Assembly (NCBI RefSeq): GCF_011734195.1
Contig: NZ_JAANTH010000003.1
Location: forward strand, 62,001-126,000
Origin: Halobacterium sp. R2-5
Lineage (GTDB): Archaea; Halobacteriota; Halobacteria; Halobacteriales; Halobacteriaceae
Length of the DNA: 64,000 bases
Direction: 5' to 3'
Positions within the stretch are counted from its first letter, which is position 1; each line of letters opens with the position of its first letter. Positions 53,269 through 62,740 of the stretch are shown one piece after another. Below the pieces are notes generated by a model. That model ran no database searches, had not been told where the DNA came from, and was given only the letters and a program-made list of their open reading frames with translations. The position numbers and the translations under genes are program-made.

Positions 53269-56170
53269 AGTGATCACCCACGCGTTTGAACTCGGTCGCG
53301 AACCCAGACACCGTCCCGCCGCCCACGATCGTGATGTCATCATAGCGCTGGTAGACATCGGATGCGACGAGCTTCATGCTGACGAGTACGGCGTGCAGCC
53401 GGTCCTGATCGGACCCGTGGCGAAGCGAGGACGCGAGCTCCGCGGCCGCGACCGCATCGTCGATGTCCGTCTGGTCGAGCGCGACGAACTTGCTCAGCGA
53501 CTCGATCATCTCGGCGTCCGCGCTGTCGTAGGTGCGAAGCGTCGTGACGATGTCTTCGATCTCCGTGAGTGAGACGGCGTCGAGTTCATCGGTGAACACG
53601 CTCACAGTGTCGGCGCGGTACTCGCTTTCAACTTCCTCGAGCGCCGCCTGTGCGTCGTACGCTCCGTCCGCGATGTCCCGAATCTTGCTGTCCGTGTCAA
53701 ACCGGACGCGCGGCGAGATCCGCTGGATCTGTCCGCGTCCGAGCCCGGCAAGCACCTCGTACGGCGGATTCTCGGCGATCCGGTCGCGGACCGCCGCAAG
53801 ATCAAGTGTGTTCGCGTTGGCGCCGTAGAACCCCTCAACCAGGTCCTCGAACCACTGGCCGTTGTCGACGAATGCTCTGAGGTCTTCGAACTCGTCCGGC
53901 GGTAGCTCTGCCTGGAGTTCGGCGCGGAGGTCCGAGTCCATCGTGTACGATGTCCCGTCAGAGAACCGCTCACTGAGCGTCTCCGCGGACAGCCCCTCGA
54001 ACGGTGAGTCCAGCAGGGCGACCAGCGCGTAGCCGGCCAGCGCGAAGTCCTCGAACTCGTAATCCGCGGACTTCTTGAAGAACCGCGTCTCCGACCGGAG
54101 ATTCGCCTCGATGACCTTTGTGCGCCAGCGGCGAGCGTACCCCGTCAAGTGGGTCCCCATCTCGCGCAGGAGCTCCGCGTAGTCCGCGCCCGACTTGTCC
54201 TCCTCGCGGTAGACACCGAACTCGAGGAGCTTTTTCAGGTCCGAGATGCGGAACGCCTCGGGATCGACTACGATCTGGTCCTCGTCGGGCGCCCGCGCCA
54301 TCGACCGGAACACGAACGGGTCCTTCTGGCTGCTCAGGTTGTAGCGCAAGGTCGTCCCGTCGAACAGCTGGTAGTCGTTCGTCAGCCGTTCGATGGCGTC
54401 ACGAAGCCCGACGCGCAAGTACCGGCTTATCTCCGGGAAGTCGCCCGGGTTCTGCTGCCACGGCTGGACGTTCGGGCGGTGTTCTTCGATCAGCCGTTGC
54501 GCCTTGGACTTCCGCTCCACCGTCGTTCCCGACGTTCCGATATCGTTGCCGGTGCCACCACCGGTCGTGCCTCCGTTGGTTGGCGGTACATCCACGTCGT
54601 TATCCGTCGGAACGAGGACGCTGCCGCCGGACTCCTCGACTCCATCCAGGGCGGCGACCGTATCCTGGAGTCCAAATACGTCCACGAACCGGCAGTCGAC
54701 TTCGATTCCGTCCTCGGTCGGAACGCCGTACCAGCGTGCGAGGTTCGCGACCGAATCCGCCTGCTCGTAGATCTCGGTGGCGGGGTCGACACTGTTCGTC
54801 AGCGTGGACAGCCGCTCGGCGTCGGATGGCGCGTCCACGTACCCGTCGTAGTAGTCGCGGAGCACGTCGAAGACGGCCATCACGTACTCGCGGGGCGACT
54901 GTTCATCCTCGCGAAGGCCGCGGTAGACGCGCTCGAGGAACGGCTCGTTGAACGGGAACAGGTCGCGGAAGGGCTCGTCGCAGAACCCGCAGTCCGCGCA
55001 GGTCGAATCTGCGGGCGCAGGCTCCAGTTCGATCTCCAGGCCCTCTCCGCTGCGGTCGTACCGGACGCTGCCGTCGAACGACTTGAAGTATCCGAGGTAC
55101 GGGCGGATGAAGTCGACCGCGGAGTCCTCGTCGAGGAACAGCACGCTGTTCGAGTTCTGCCGGTTCGTCCGGTAGAACTCGAAGCGGTCCTCGGCGGTCT
55201 GCGTGTGCAGGACCTGCGTGGAGTCGCGTGTGCCCGCAACGACGAAGTCCCAGTTGTCGCTGCTCTTGTCCCGCTCCATGTAGTTGCGGAGCCGCTGCCC
55301 TTCCATGGCTGTAATCGCGAAGTCCTCGAAGACGATTACAGGCCGCGTGTCGGTGAACCGGTCGCCGACCCGCTCGAGGACGTCGTCGAGGGAAGCCGTC
55401 TGGTAACGGTCCCGGATTTCCCGCCACAGCTCCTCGTTGAACGCTGTTACCGCCTCCGACTCGTCGACACTGTCCGCGACGATCTGGAGGAAGTCGTTCC
55501 GGCGGTAGGCCTGCTCGGTGACGAACTTGATCTCCTTGGCGTACTCGCCTTTCTCCACGAGCAGCGACAGCTGGTCCTGGACGAACTCCTTGATCTTCTC
55601 CTCATCGTCGTCCCCGACGTCGATGTCGTACCCACGCGCGCTGAGGTTCAGGATGGCGCCCGACGTCGCGTTGTTCGCCACGACGCTCCCGTTCTGCTCG
55701 AGGTCTTCCCGGAGCTGCTTGAAGTTCGACGCGCCCGGCAGCTCTTCGCCGAACTGCCCCTCGTAGAACTCTGGGATGCGCTCGGAGAGCAGCGTCATCA
55801 GGTCGTCGTCCTTGTCGACGTGGAGGATCGGTCGCTCGTCTTCCTCCAGCCGGTGCGCGAGGTACGCGCACAGCTCTGACTTCCCCGTGCCGACTTCGCC
55901 CTCGATGACGACAGTGAAGTTCCCGACGCGTTCGTCCGAGAACTCCCGATACACCTGCTCCTCGCTGACGACTTCTTCCTCCGTCTGGGTCCCCTGCGGC
56001 GACCGGAACACTTGGATCGGCCGGTGGGTGAAGTCGAACAGCTCCTTGTCGTCAGACCGCACTGCCGCCACTTTCGAGAACAGCCGGCGGAGCGTCTCCT
56101 CGTCCACGTTCTGGAAGTGTGGACAGTAGAGGCCTGAATCGTCGGTCTGTTGTTCTTGTTCCGTGCTCAT
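53258..56170 (-). CDS. Large P-loop ATPase (DpdH-like)
   Basis: 970 aa from the ATG at 56170 (MSTEQEQQTDDSGLYCPHFQ); the longer frame to 56254 is basic and not coding. Walker A: FTVVIEGEVGTGKSELCAYL (91-98 core). Walker B: RPVIVFEDFAITAME (278-283). A zinc-like CADCGFCDEPF follows near residue 405. A Gly/Thr-rich linker (NGGTTGGGTGNDIGTSGTT) separates the ATPase from a C-terminal helical half. No nuclease motif. The ATPase plus large uncharacterised C-half and the neighbouring genes resemble DpdH. It starts 1 bp after the wHTH gene ends. A regulator or loader for the helicases is likely. Confidence 0.65.
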   Translation of the reverse strand: MSTEQEQQTDDSGLYCPHFQNVDEETLRRLFSKVAAVRSDDKELFDFTHRPIQVFRSPQGTQTEEEVVSEEQVYREFSDERVGNFTVVIEGEVGTGKSELCAYLAHRLEEDERPILHVDKDDDLMTLLSERIPEFYEGQFGEELPGASNFKQLREDLEQNGSVVANNATSGAILNLSARGYDIDVGDDDEEKIKEFVQDQLSLLVEKGEYAKEIKFVTEQAYRRNDFLQIVADSVDESEAVTAFNEELWREIRDRYQTASLDDVLERVGDRFTDTRPVIVFEDFAITAMEGQRLRNYMERDKSSDNWDFVVAGTRDSTQVLHTQTAEDRFEFYRTNRQNSNSVLFLDEDSAVDFIRPYLGYFKSFDGSVRYDRSGEGLEIELEPAPADSTCADCGFCDEPFRDLFPFNEPFLERVYRGLREDEQSPREYVMAVFDVLRDYYDGYVDAPSDAERLSTLTNSVDPATEIYEQADSVANLARWYGVPTEDGIEVDCRFVDVFGLQDTVAALDGVEESGGSVLVPTDNDVDVPPTNGGTTGGGTGNDIGTSGTTVERKSKAQRLIEEHRPNVQPWQQNPGDFPEISRYLRVGLRDAIERLTNDYQLFDGTTLRYNLSSQKDPFVFRSMARAPDEDQIVVDPEAFRISDLKKLLEFGVYREEDKSGADYAELLREMGTHLTGYARRWRTKVIEANLRSETRFFKKSADYEFEDFALAGYALVALLDSPFEGLSAETLSERFSDGTSYTMDSDLRAELQAELPPDEFEDLRAFVDNGQWFEDLVEGFYGANANTLDLAAVRDRIAENPPYEVLAGLGRGQIQRISPRVRFDTDSKIRDIADGAYDAQAALEEVESEYRADTVSVFTDELDAVSLTEIEDIVTTLRTYDSADAEMIESLSKFVALDQTDIDDAVAAAELASSLRHGSDQDRLHAVLVSMKLVASDVYQRYDDITIVGGGTVSGFATEFKRVGDHYVE

Positions 56171-56171
56171 G

Positions 56172-57011
56172 TTAGACCAGCTTGATCGTGTTCGCTTCGT
56201 TGTCGATGCCGTCGTACGGCGGGACACCGCCGAGGCCGATCGCGCCCGCGTCACCGTACTCGACGACTTCGATCTCGTTGTCCCGCACGAGTTCGAAGAG
56301 GACTCGCGCCAGCCCCTCCGGGACCTGTCCGTCCGACGTCGTCGTGACGTACAGGAGGTTCCCGCGGAGCCAGCGGAGGTACTGTTCGATTTCGATGCCG
56401 GGCGCGCCGTCGACGTCGATGCCGCGGTCGTCGACTGCCAGTTCGAGTGACGTCCGGACCAGATCAGGGTCTGGGTAGACCGTGTGCTCCCGGCCGCGGA
56501 CCTTGTGCACGAGCCCGAGGAAGTGCATCAGGCGCGTCCAGTTGGCGAACTTGTTGTCGTTGTGCGTAATCCGCCCCTGCTGGGACTGGGGCTGGTAGCC
56601 GATCGACGAGAACCAGTCGTCGATCGCGTCGTAGAGCGGTTCCTCGTTGTTCTCGAAGTACTGGACGTCTTCCTCGAGGAGGTAGCCGTAGTTCAGCAGG
56701 GCGACAGCCTGCTTTCCCCACTCGCCTTCGTCGCACTCCTGGGCGAGGTTGTGCAGCGCGGTGAGTTTGAAGTCGCGCTCGTCGCTGCCGGTGTCCCACT
56801 TGTAGTCGCTCGTGTAGTACTCGCCGTCCTCCCTGCCGACAAGCCGGAGGAGGCGCAGGCCGTCGAGGGTTGCGTCGAGGTTGGAGTCGATCCCGGCGTC
56901 CGCCTTGATGGCCTCCTTGGTCCGCTGACCGCTCGCGACGGATTTGTAGACTGGGTAGAGCGGCCCGGGCGTCTGTACCGCGTTCAGAATGTATCCTTCG
57001 GCACTACTCAT
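56172..57011 (-). CDS. Winged-helix protein of the Dpd-like operon (DpdG position)
   Basis: 279 aa. The N-terminus (YPVYKSVASGQRTKEAIKAD then LDATLDGLRLLRLVGREDGE) is a winged helix. The middle (FANWTRLMHFLGLVHKVRGR) looks like a second helical DNA-binding unit, and the C-terminus is an acidic, Gly-rich domain. Its start overlaps the stop of the 310-aa gene by ATGA. Size, predicted wHTH and position directly before the large ATPase match DpdG. May recognise DNA or regulate the operon. Confidence 0.55.
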   Translation of the reverse strand: MSSAEGYILNAVQTPGPLYPVYKSVASGQRTKEAIKADAGIDSNLDATLDGLRLLRLVGREDGEYYTSDYKWDTGSDERDFKLTALHNLAQECDEGEWGKQAVALLNYGYLLEEDVQYFENNEEPLYDAIDDWFSSIGYQPQSQQGRITHNDNKFANWTRLMHFLGLVHKVRGREHTVYPDPDLVRTSLELAVDDRGIDVDGAPGIEIEQYLRWLRGNLLYVTTTSDGQVPEGLARVLFELVRDNEIEVVEYGDAGAIGLGGVPPYDGIDNEANTIKLV

Positions 57012-57940
57012 GGTTTGTTCCGTTGTAACCAGGTCTGGTATCTGTTATGAATTGATGACTCATTGGCGTCTAGTTCCTTGCCTGCTTCAATCGCGTCCCG
57101 CACTTTCGGGCTCCGCGCCGCGTACGACGGGTCGAACGTGCGGCCGTCCTCGCCGACTGCTTTGTTCAGCGCTTCCGCGACGTCCGTCGCGGTGCCGCGG
57201 TCCCACTCGACGCGGCGGCGGAGCCAGCGCTGGAGGCCGGTCACGTCGTCTTCGTCCAGCGGGACCGTCCCGTACTCGTCCGGTCGAGAGAAGATGTCGC
57301 CGAACACGTCGTACAGTGGGAGGTAGGGCGCGTCTGGGAGGACGTCGAACAGCTCCGTCGTCGTCTCGACTGTATCGCCGCTCACGAACTGGTAGAGGTT
57401 CGCGTTGTCGTGCAAGAACAGGTTCTTGGTGTCGATCAGCGGAAGTCCCCAGCCGGCGTCCTCGTAGTACGTTTCGAAGGCCACGTAGAGTCGCTGGTAG
57501 GACCCGACGCGCTCCACGAACTGCTCCTGGTAGAGTGGACGTTGGCCGCCCCGAGGCGTAAATCGCGGCGAGTCTGTCACTACGAGCAGCGTCTCCGGAC
57601 TCGAGGAGTACCGGCTGATGAGGTGATCGATCGAGTACTGGGTTTCCGACTCGTAGTACTCGTTGGTGACCACGACCAGGTCGTCGCCGAACGCCTCGTC
57701 CTCCAGTTCGCCGAGCACTTTGTAATCGTACTCGAGGTAGTCGTACTGGTCCGTGTACGACTGGAACTGGCCGCCCGTGTTGAGCGTTCGCCACGACGTC
57801 GGATACGTGAACGTCGAGTAGCCGAGGTAGTGGATGGCGGGCATTGATCGGAGTAGCCACCAGTACGTCTCGTCGACATCGTCGTGGACAACTGCAACGT
57901 CGGCGTCTCGAAGCCGTTTGAATGTGGCTGGCTCCTGCAT
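57008..57940 (-). CDS. Hypothetical protein of the Dpd-like operon
   Basis: 310 aa from the ATG at 57940 (MQEPATFKRLRDADVAVVHD), which overlaps the helicase stop (TGATG). The open frame runs further up, but that part is the antisense-like Arg-rich shadow of the helicase gene. Segments VAVVHDDVDETYWWLLRSM and ETLLVVTDSPRFTPRGGQR suggest a Rossmann-like or PglZ-like alpha/beta fold (Asp/His in VVHDDVDE, TDSPR). It has YLPLYDVFGDIF and a basic C-terminus. I am not sure of any family; a diverged PglZ-type phosphoesterase is one possibility to test. Confidence 0.5.
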   Translation of the reverse strand: MQEPATFKRLRDADVAVVHDDVDETYWWLLRSMPAIHYLGYSTFTYPTSWRTLNTGGQFQSYTDQYDYLEYDYKVLGELEDEAFGDDLVVVTNEYYESETQYSIDHLISRYSSSPETLLVVTDSPRFTPRGGQRPLYQEQFVERVGSYQRLYVAFETYYEDAGWGLPLIDTKNLFLHDNANLYQFVSGDTVETTTELFDVLPDAPYLPLYDVFGDIFSRPDEYGTVPLDEDDVTGLQRWLRRRVEWDRGTATDVAEALNKAVGEDGRTFDPSYAARSPKVRDAIEAGKELDANESSIHNRYQTWLQRNKP

Positions 57941-60900
57941 CAATTTCCTCCGCTGCCGGTGACGGCAGCGAGCGTTCGGTTGTTCAGGAGATCGTTTTCG
58001 AGGTAGTACGCCGGCGTGCGCGACAACAGCAGGCACTCGTCGCAGTAGTCGTTGCACCGCTCGCAGTCCGCGACTTCGGCGACGCGCCGCTCGACGTCGG
58101 CCAGCTCCTCCCAGACTTGCCACGAGATACCGTTACCACCCTGCCGGCTGTCGATGACGTATACGACGACCTCGCCGCCAGTACGGTCCGCCTGGACTCG
58201 GAAGTCCGACCGGTCGCACTGCGCGACGACGGCGATGGCTTTGTCGAGCGATTGTTCGAGGCTGACTAGGGCCTGCGGCCAGGAGGCCGTCTCCGACTCG
58301 ACGCTTTCTACCCGTTCCTGGATGTCATCAGCGTCGAACCGGAGCGTGATTCCCTGCGTGTGATACTGCTGACCGACCGGGGCGTACTCCTCAGTATCTG
58401 CTTCCTCTAGGCGTTCCTCCCAGGACTGCCCCGCTGTTGACGCACTTGAGTCGCCCTCAATGACGGCCTCAGATCGAAGGACTTCCTTGTCCGGGCTCGC
58501 GGAGTGCCGCCGTTCGAAGGCGTACACGAAGTCCGTGACGTCGAGCTCTCCGTACGTCGCCTCGCACGATAGGCCGAAGACGTCCCGTGTGGTCGACGTT
58601 CTGACGGACTGTGAGCCGTCTGAGGTGATTGACGTGGTCATCAGCCCGTGCGTGTTGTACATTTTCTGACCGCCCCGAGCGGGCTTACACTCGACGGAGC
58701 TAACGCCGTGCACGTTCGTCTCGATGAGGTCATCTCCGCAGTACGGGCAGTGCTCGACACTGCGGTCGTATCCCTCGAATGGGCGGTCACACTCCTCGTT
58801 GTCGCAGACGTGCAGGGTCGCCAGCGGCGTGGACGACCCATGGACGTCGTCGACGATATAATCAGTACCGTGAAGCGTGATAACGGCGCCAAGCTCGTTC
58901 TCCTCGCCGGGATACATGTCGTAGAGCCGGCCCGCCCCCTCGAACTCGATGCCTTCGCTGTACCCCTCGAACTTGACAGGGAACTGTTGGCCGAAGCTCC
59001 GGTAGTTCGCGAGGTAGCCCAGCCGCGACAGCCACCGATCGAGTCGATTGTTGTTCTCCGTGAACGCCTTATTCGTCTCCGCGGATCCAGACATCGACGT
59101 GATCCGAGAGAACGTCTTCTCGACCCGGCTCGACAGCGAGAGTGGACCGTCGCCCTCGAAGACGTGCGCGAACGTCTCCACGCCAGCGTCACCGAACACC
59201 GATTCCAGGTGGTCCTCGAGCGCCTCACGGCGTTCGGACAGCAGGAACTCGCCGAGGATGTCTAGGTTGTTCTCGACGTCAGCGACGAACGCGTCCAGAC
59301 TCTGGTTCACCTCGTTCAGCTGGTACATCCGCTCGAAGACGTTCGACGGGTGGGGGTTGCGCGCGAGGTACGCGAACGTTTCCGTGACGACGTGGCCGGC
59401 GAGTAGCTCTTCGAACTCGTAGGGGTTGGGGACGCGAACCGGTTCGAAGTCGTCGAGGAACGTATCCAGATTCGCGTAATAGTGTCCGTCGACGGGGTGT
59501 TCGCCTCGCACCGCGGTCATCACCAGCGACGAGCTACCGCGCGTCCGGCCAGTACGCCCGCTGCGCTGCACGTAGTTCGTGAGTGTTGGCGGGATACCGA
59601 CCTGAGCGACGGTTTCGAGCGTCCCGATGTCGACGCCGAGTTCCATCGTCGGCGTCGCGCTCACGATGTTGACGTCCGGGTCGTCTTTCCGGAACCCTTC
59701 CTCGATGGCGCCGCGGAGCGTGTGCGGGATGTTCCCCTTGTGGATGCCGACGGTGATGAATTCGGGCTCGGCACCGTCGCGGATCGGGTCAGTGACGTCG
59801 TGCGCCCAGTGGTCGACGGCGAACGGCCAACCGGAGTCGACGTCCGCGTAGCCCGGCGCCGCGACGAGATCACCGTCGTCGTCCTGCGTGAACCGACGGT
59901 AGATTTCTAGTGGTGACCCACACCCGGGACAGTCGCGGAGGCCACCGGCCTCGGTAACGGGGAACGACCGGTAACAGGACGAACAGAACGCTGCACGTTC
60001 GAGCAACGCCAGCGTGGAACTGTCGCGACGCGGAACCCGTGTAAGGATTCCGCTCTCGGAGTCTCCGAGTCCGGCGTTCTCGAACTCCGCTCGTGCATCT
60101 TCGAGGTAATCGAAGGTGTCTTCCTTTTTCTCGTCGCCGACTCTGGCGTTCGCGACGGTCTGCCGCACTTCCTCCCAGGACTGCTCGACGACGATCGACT
60201 CGGCAATCAGGCGCTCCAAAACGCCAGGGAGAACCTCTCGGACAGTCTCGTGGTCGAATCCGGACCGGCTCGCGACTCTGTCGACGATTTTCGGGATTGA
60301 GAGGCCCTCGATGCCGATTTTGTTCTTCTTGAAGCCGACACCGGGGTCTTTCACGAAGAGCTTGTAGGTCTCGTGGGCGATTACAAGCTCCGTCGGGTCG
60401 TTGATCTCTGTCAGCGCCTCTGCCGTGACTAGTGCGCTGTCGAGGAGGTTCTCGACGTTGTGCAACATCGCGTGCCCCTCAATGTCGTCGAGGAGCGTGC
60501 GCAAGAAGTTGTACGCGGTGCCATCCTCGTCAATCTCGTTCTGAATCAGCGGTTCCCAGTATTCCGCGCGGAGGCGGTCGGAGACGTCCCTGAACACGTC
60601 GTAGTTGTCCGCAGTCCCGCCGCGCTCAATCAGCTCCTGGACGTACAGCGTCTCCGCCATCAGCCCGTACTCCGTGCTGATTATACTGTCACCGACGGAC
60701 TCGGCGGCGCTGTGGGAGTCCGAGAACACGAGCGTCTTCTTCGACGGCGACGTCCGACAGACCTCAGTGAGCATGTACGAAAGCAGGCTCGAGGTGGGAA
60801 CGCCAACGTCAGTCAATTTCGGCCACTTACCGCAGTCTGGGCACTTCTCGACGGGACCGGCGTGGTCGTACGGTCGGAACGCCGTCTCGTCCGCGGACTC

Positions 60901-62676
60901 GCCGTCCGCGGACTTGACTTCGACGTACGGATAGTGACAGCGCTTGCAGAACTGGAGTTCGCTGTTCTTCCCGCCGCAGTCCGCACAGTGTTTGTCTCGG
61001 GTGACGGTCTGGCAGCTCTGGCAGAGGTACGCCCGGTGCGGCGGTTTCAGGAACACGTGGTACTTCTCGGTGACCATGCCCGCCAGCCGGCCGAACATCA
61101 TCACGGTCCGGAGGATGCCCTCTGTGTCGTCGACGCCTTCGTCGTCGAGTCGCGAGAGAAGGTCGTCGTAGTGCTTGAATCCGACTTCGCCGGTGGTGTC
61201 CTCGTCGAACCAGTGAGCGAACTCCGCTGCCTCCGGGACGGCGTCGACGACGTACTCGAACCACTCGCTGTAGAGCCCGCCCGCGTCCAGAAGGGCTTCG
61301 GACAGTCGGTCGCGAGCCTCCGGCGCGGCAGCGACATCCTCGTGATCGTCGTAGTCGTCGGTTTCAAGCAAGGACTCGACCTCGTCCGCAAGTGTGTCGC
61401 GGATCCAGGCCGCATCCTGCGTCAGAACGACGCCGCCGCCATCGGATCCGGCCACCAGCCCGACTTCTTCAGCCGTCTGGAGTGCGTCACCGAGCCCGTA
61501 CTCCTCGAACTCCTCGACCGACACCCGTTCGAGCCGTGCTAGCGCGAGCACGCCGGCGAGCTCCGCGGCAGAACACGGCGTGAACCGGTCGAAGTTCGGC
61601 GTTCCGGTGACGGGGAACTCGCGGCTCGTGAACCCTAAGGAGTTGATTTCGTCCTCCGGCGTGCCCGTCAAACTGTGGGCGAGCTCGGCTGGATTGTCCA
61701 CCGTCGCCGACACCATCGTAATCTGGGGGTCTCGTGACTCGTAGAAGTCCGTCAGGCGCTCCGACAACAGCCGGATCGACGCACCCGAGATACCGCTCCA
61801 GACGTGTGCCTCGTCGAAGACGATGTGCTCAACGGGATTTTCGCCCGGCGACTCCCCGAGGATTTGGCGCGTCTCTGGGTTGTCGCTGACGAACATGTGA
61901 TCCAGTGCCTCCGGGTTCGTCAGCAGTATGTCCGCACCGTTTCGGATCGCGTCTCGCGTGACACGAATCCATGAGTACTGGTTGTCTTCGGTGCCGACGG
62001 TGGTATCCCCGAGAATCCGGAGCTTCTCGCCGTCCTCGCGCGGACACTCGAGGCCGCGGATATAGGATCCCTCCTCAATTTCGTAGTCTCGGGTGCCGAC
62101 CCGGGTCGGTGTGTCGGAGTCCCAGATACCGATGGTGATGCGGTCCTCGGGGTCCCGATAACGGTTGATCTGGTCGAGGTACGAGATGAACCGATTGAGC
62201 TGGTCGACGCCGAGCGTCTTCATTGGATAGACGACCAGGGACTTCAAACCCGGCTCATCTGTAGAGAGGCAATGCTCGAGGACCGGGAGGAAGAACGCTT
62301 CCGTCTTCCCGGTCGCCGTGGGAACTGCGAGGATATTGTCGTTCGTATCGCCCTCGATGGCGTCGATCGTCTCTGCCTGGTGTTCGTACAGCGACCCGTT
62401 AGGGTCGCCGTCGAATAGCTCAGCGGTGACGGCGTCGATGAGTTCGTCACTGTAGCCCAGCGAGCCGAGGAACTCCGCTGCCGGCTGGTGGTGGAACTGC
62501 GGCGCATCGACAAACTCCACGTAGGGTCCTTTCTGCTCGACAACCTCGTTCTGGACGAACGAGGTCGCTTCCTCGTCGCTGACCACCTCGTTGAGGCGGG
62601 TCATCTGGCGGTTCCACCAGGTAATCTCTGCTGCGCGGTCTATGGCTTCGTCGAGCGTCTGTTGAGGCGAGTGCAT
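57940..62676 (-). CDS. Giant DEAH-box helicase with zinc fingers and C-terminal DUF1998
   Basis: 1578 aa. Walker A: ILAVPTATGKTEAFFLPV (119-125). Ia: LKSLVVYPMKTLGVDQLN. DEAH: VEHIVFDEAHVWSGISG. III: MVSATVDNPAEL. Second lobe: NIVSATPTMELGVDIGTL and YVQRSGRTGRTRGSS. Three or four CxxC knuckles lie between the lobes (CQSCQTVTRDKHCADCGGK, CKRCHYPY, CPDCGKW, FCSSCYRSF) and another pair follows (CDNEECDRPF, CPYCGD). The C-terminus is a DUF1998/MrfA-like region, RQGGNGISWQVWEEL, then CERCNDYCDECLL. Such proteins move along duplex DNA in Dpd, DISARM and MrfA repair. Second gene of the minus operon in the window. Dpd membership is inferred. Confidence 0.75.
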   Translation of the reverse strand: MHSPQQTLDEAIDRAAEITWWNRQMTRLNEVVSDEEATSFVQNEVVEQKGPYVEFVDAPQFHHQPAAEFLGSLGYSDELIDAVTAELFDGDPNGSLYEHQAETIDAIEGDTNDNILAVPTATGKTEAFFLPVLEHCLSTDEPGLKSLVVYPMKTLGVDQLNRFISYLDQINRYRDPEDRITIGIWDSDTPTRVGTRDYEIEEGSYIRGLECPREDGEKLRILGDTTVGTEDNQYSWIRVTRDAIRNGADILLTNPEALDHMFVSDNPETRQILGESPGENPVEHIVFDEAHVWSGISGASIRLLSERLTDFYESRDPQITMVSATVDNPAELAHSLTGTPEDEINSLGFTSREFPVTGTPNFDRFTPCSAAELAGVLALARLERVSVEEFEEYGLGDALQTAEEVGLVAGSDGGGVVLTQDAAWIRDTLADEVESLLETDDYDDHEDVAAAPEARDRLSEALLDAGGLYSEWFEYVVDAVPEAAEFAHWFDEDTTGEVGFKHYDDLLSRLDDEGVDDTEGILRTVMMFGRLAGMVTEKYHVFLKPPHRAYLCQSCQTVTRDKHCADCGGKNSELQFCKRCHYPYVEVKSADGESADETAFRPYDHAGPVEKCPDCGKWPKLTDVGVPTSSLLSYMLTEVCRTSPSKKTLVFSDSHSAAESVGDSIISTEYGLMAETLYVQELIERGGTADNYDVFRDVSDRLRAEYWEPLIQNEIDEDGTAYNFLRTLLDDIEGHAMLHNVENLLDSALVTAEALTEINDPTELVIAHETYKLFVKDPGVGFKKNKIGIEGLSIPKIVDRVASRSGFDHETVREVLPGVLERLIAESIVVEQSWEEVRQTVANARVGDEKKEDTFDYLEDARAEFENAGLGDSESGILTRVPRRDSSTLALLERAAFCSSCYRSFPVTEAGGLRDCPGCGSPLEIYRRFTQDDDGDLVAAPGYADVDSGWPFAVDHWAHDVTDPIRDGAEPEFITVGIHKGNIPHTLRGAIEEGFRKDDPDVNIVSATPTMELGVDIGTLETVAQVGIPPTLTNYVQRSGRTGRTRGSSSLVMTAVRGEHPVDGHYYANLDTFLDDFEPVRVPNPYEFEELLAGHVVTETFAYLARNPHPSNVFERMYQLNEVNQSLDAFVADVENNLDILGEFLLSERREALEDHLESVFGDAGVETFAHVFEGDGPLSLSSRVEKTFSRITSMSGSAETNKAFTENNNRLDRWLSRLGYLANYRSFGQQFPVKFEGYSEGIEFEGAGRLYDMYPGEENELGAVITLHGTDYIVDDVHGSSTPLATLHVCDNEECDRPFEGYDRSVEHCPYCGDDLIETNVHGVSSVECKPARGGQKMYNTHGLMTTSITSDGSQSVRTSTTRDVFGLSCEATYGELDVTDFVYAFERRHSASPDKEVLRSEAVIEGDSSASTAGQSWEERLEEADTEEYAPVGQQYHTQGITLRFDADDIQERVESVESETASWPQALVSLEQSLDKAIAVVAQCDRSDFRVQADRTGGEVVVYVIDSRQGGNGISWQVWEELADVERRVAEVADCERCNDYCDECLLLSRTPAYYLENDLLNNRTLAAVTGSGGN

Positions 62677-62740
62677 TTTCGTTGGCGTCCGTATGCGTGC
62701 TTGATCTGTCTTTTTGCTTTATCTCGGTGCCGTCGGCCGG

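Noticed and set aside
54149-55879. 576-codon plus-strand ORF opposite the large ATPase gene
   Set aside because: Antisense shadow of the DpdH-like gene: GC-rich codons with C/G third positions leave the complementary frame open. It has no motifs, while the minus frame has Walker A and B.
60460-61542. 360-codon plus-strand ORF opposite the giant helicase
   Set aside because: Antisense shadow; the helicase frame has zinc knuckles and conserved motifs over the same bases.
48407-62676. DISARM system
   Set aside because: Helicase, DUF1998 and PLD proteins are shared with DISARM, but no methyltransferase gene is visible, and the wHTH/970-aa ATPase/coiled-coil set fits Dpd better. Not excluded, since the operon continues past the window.
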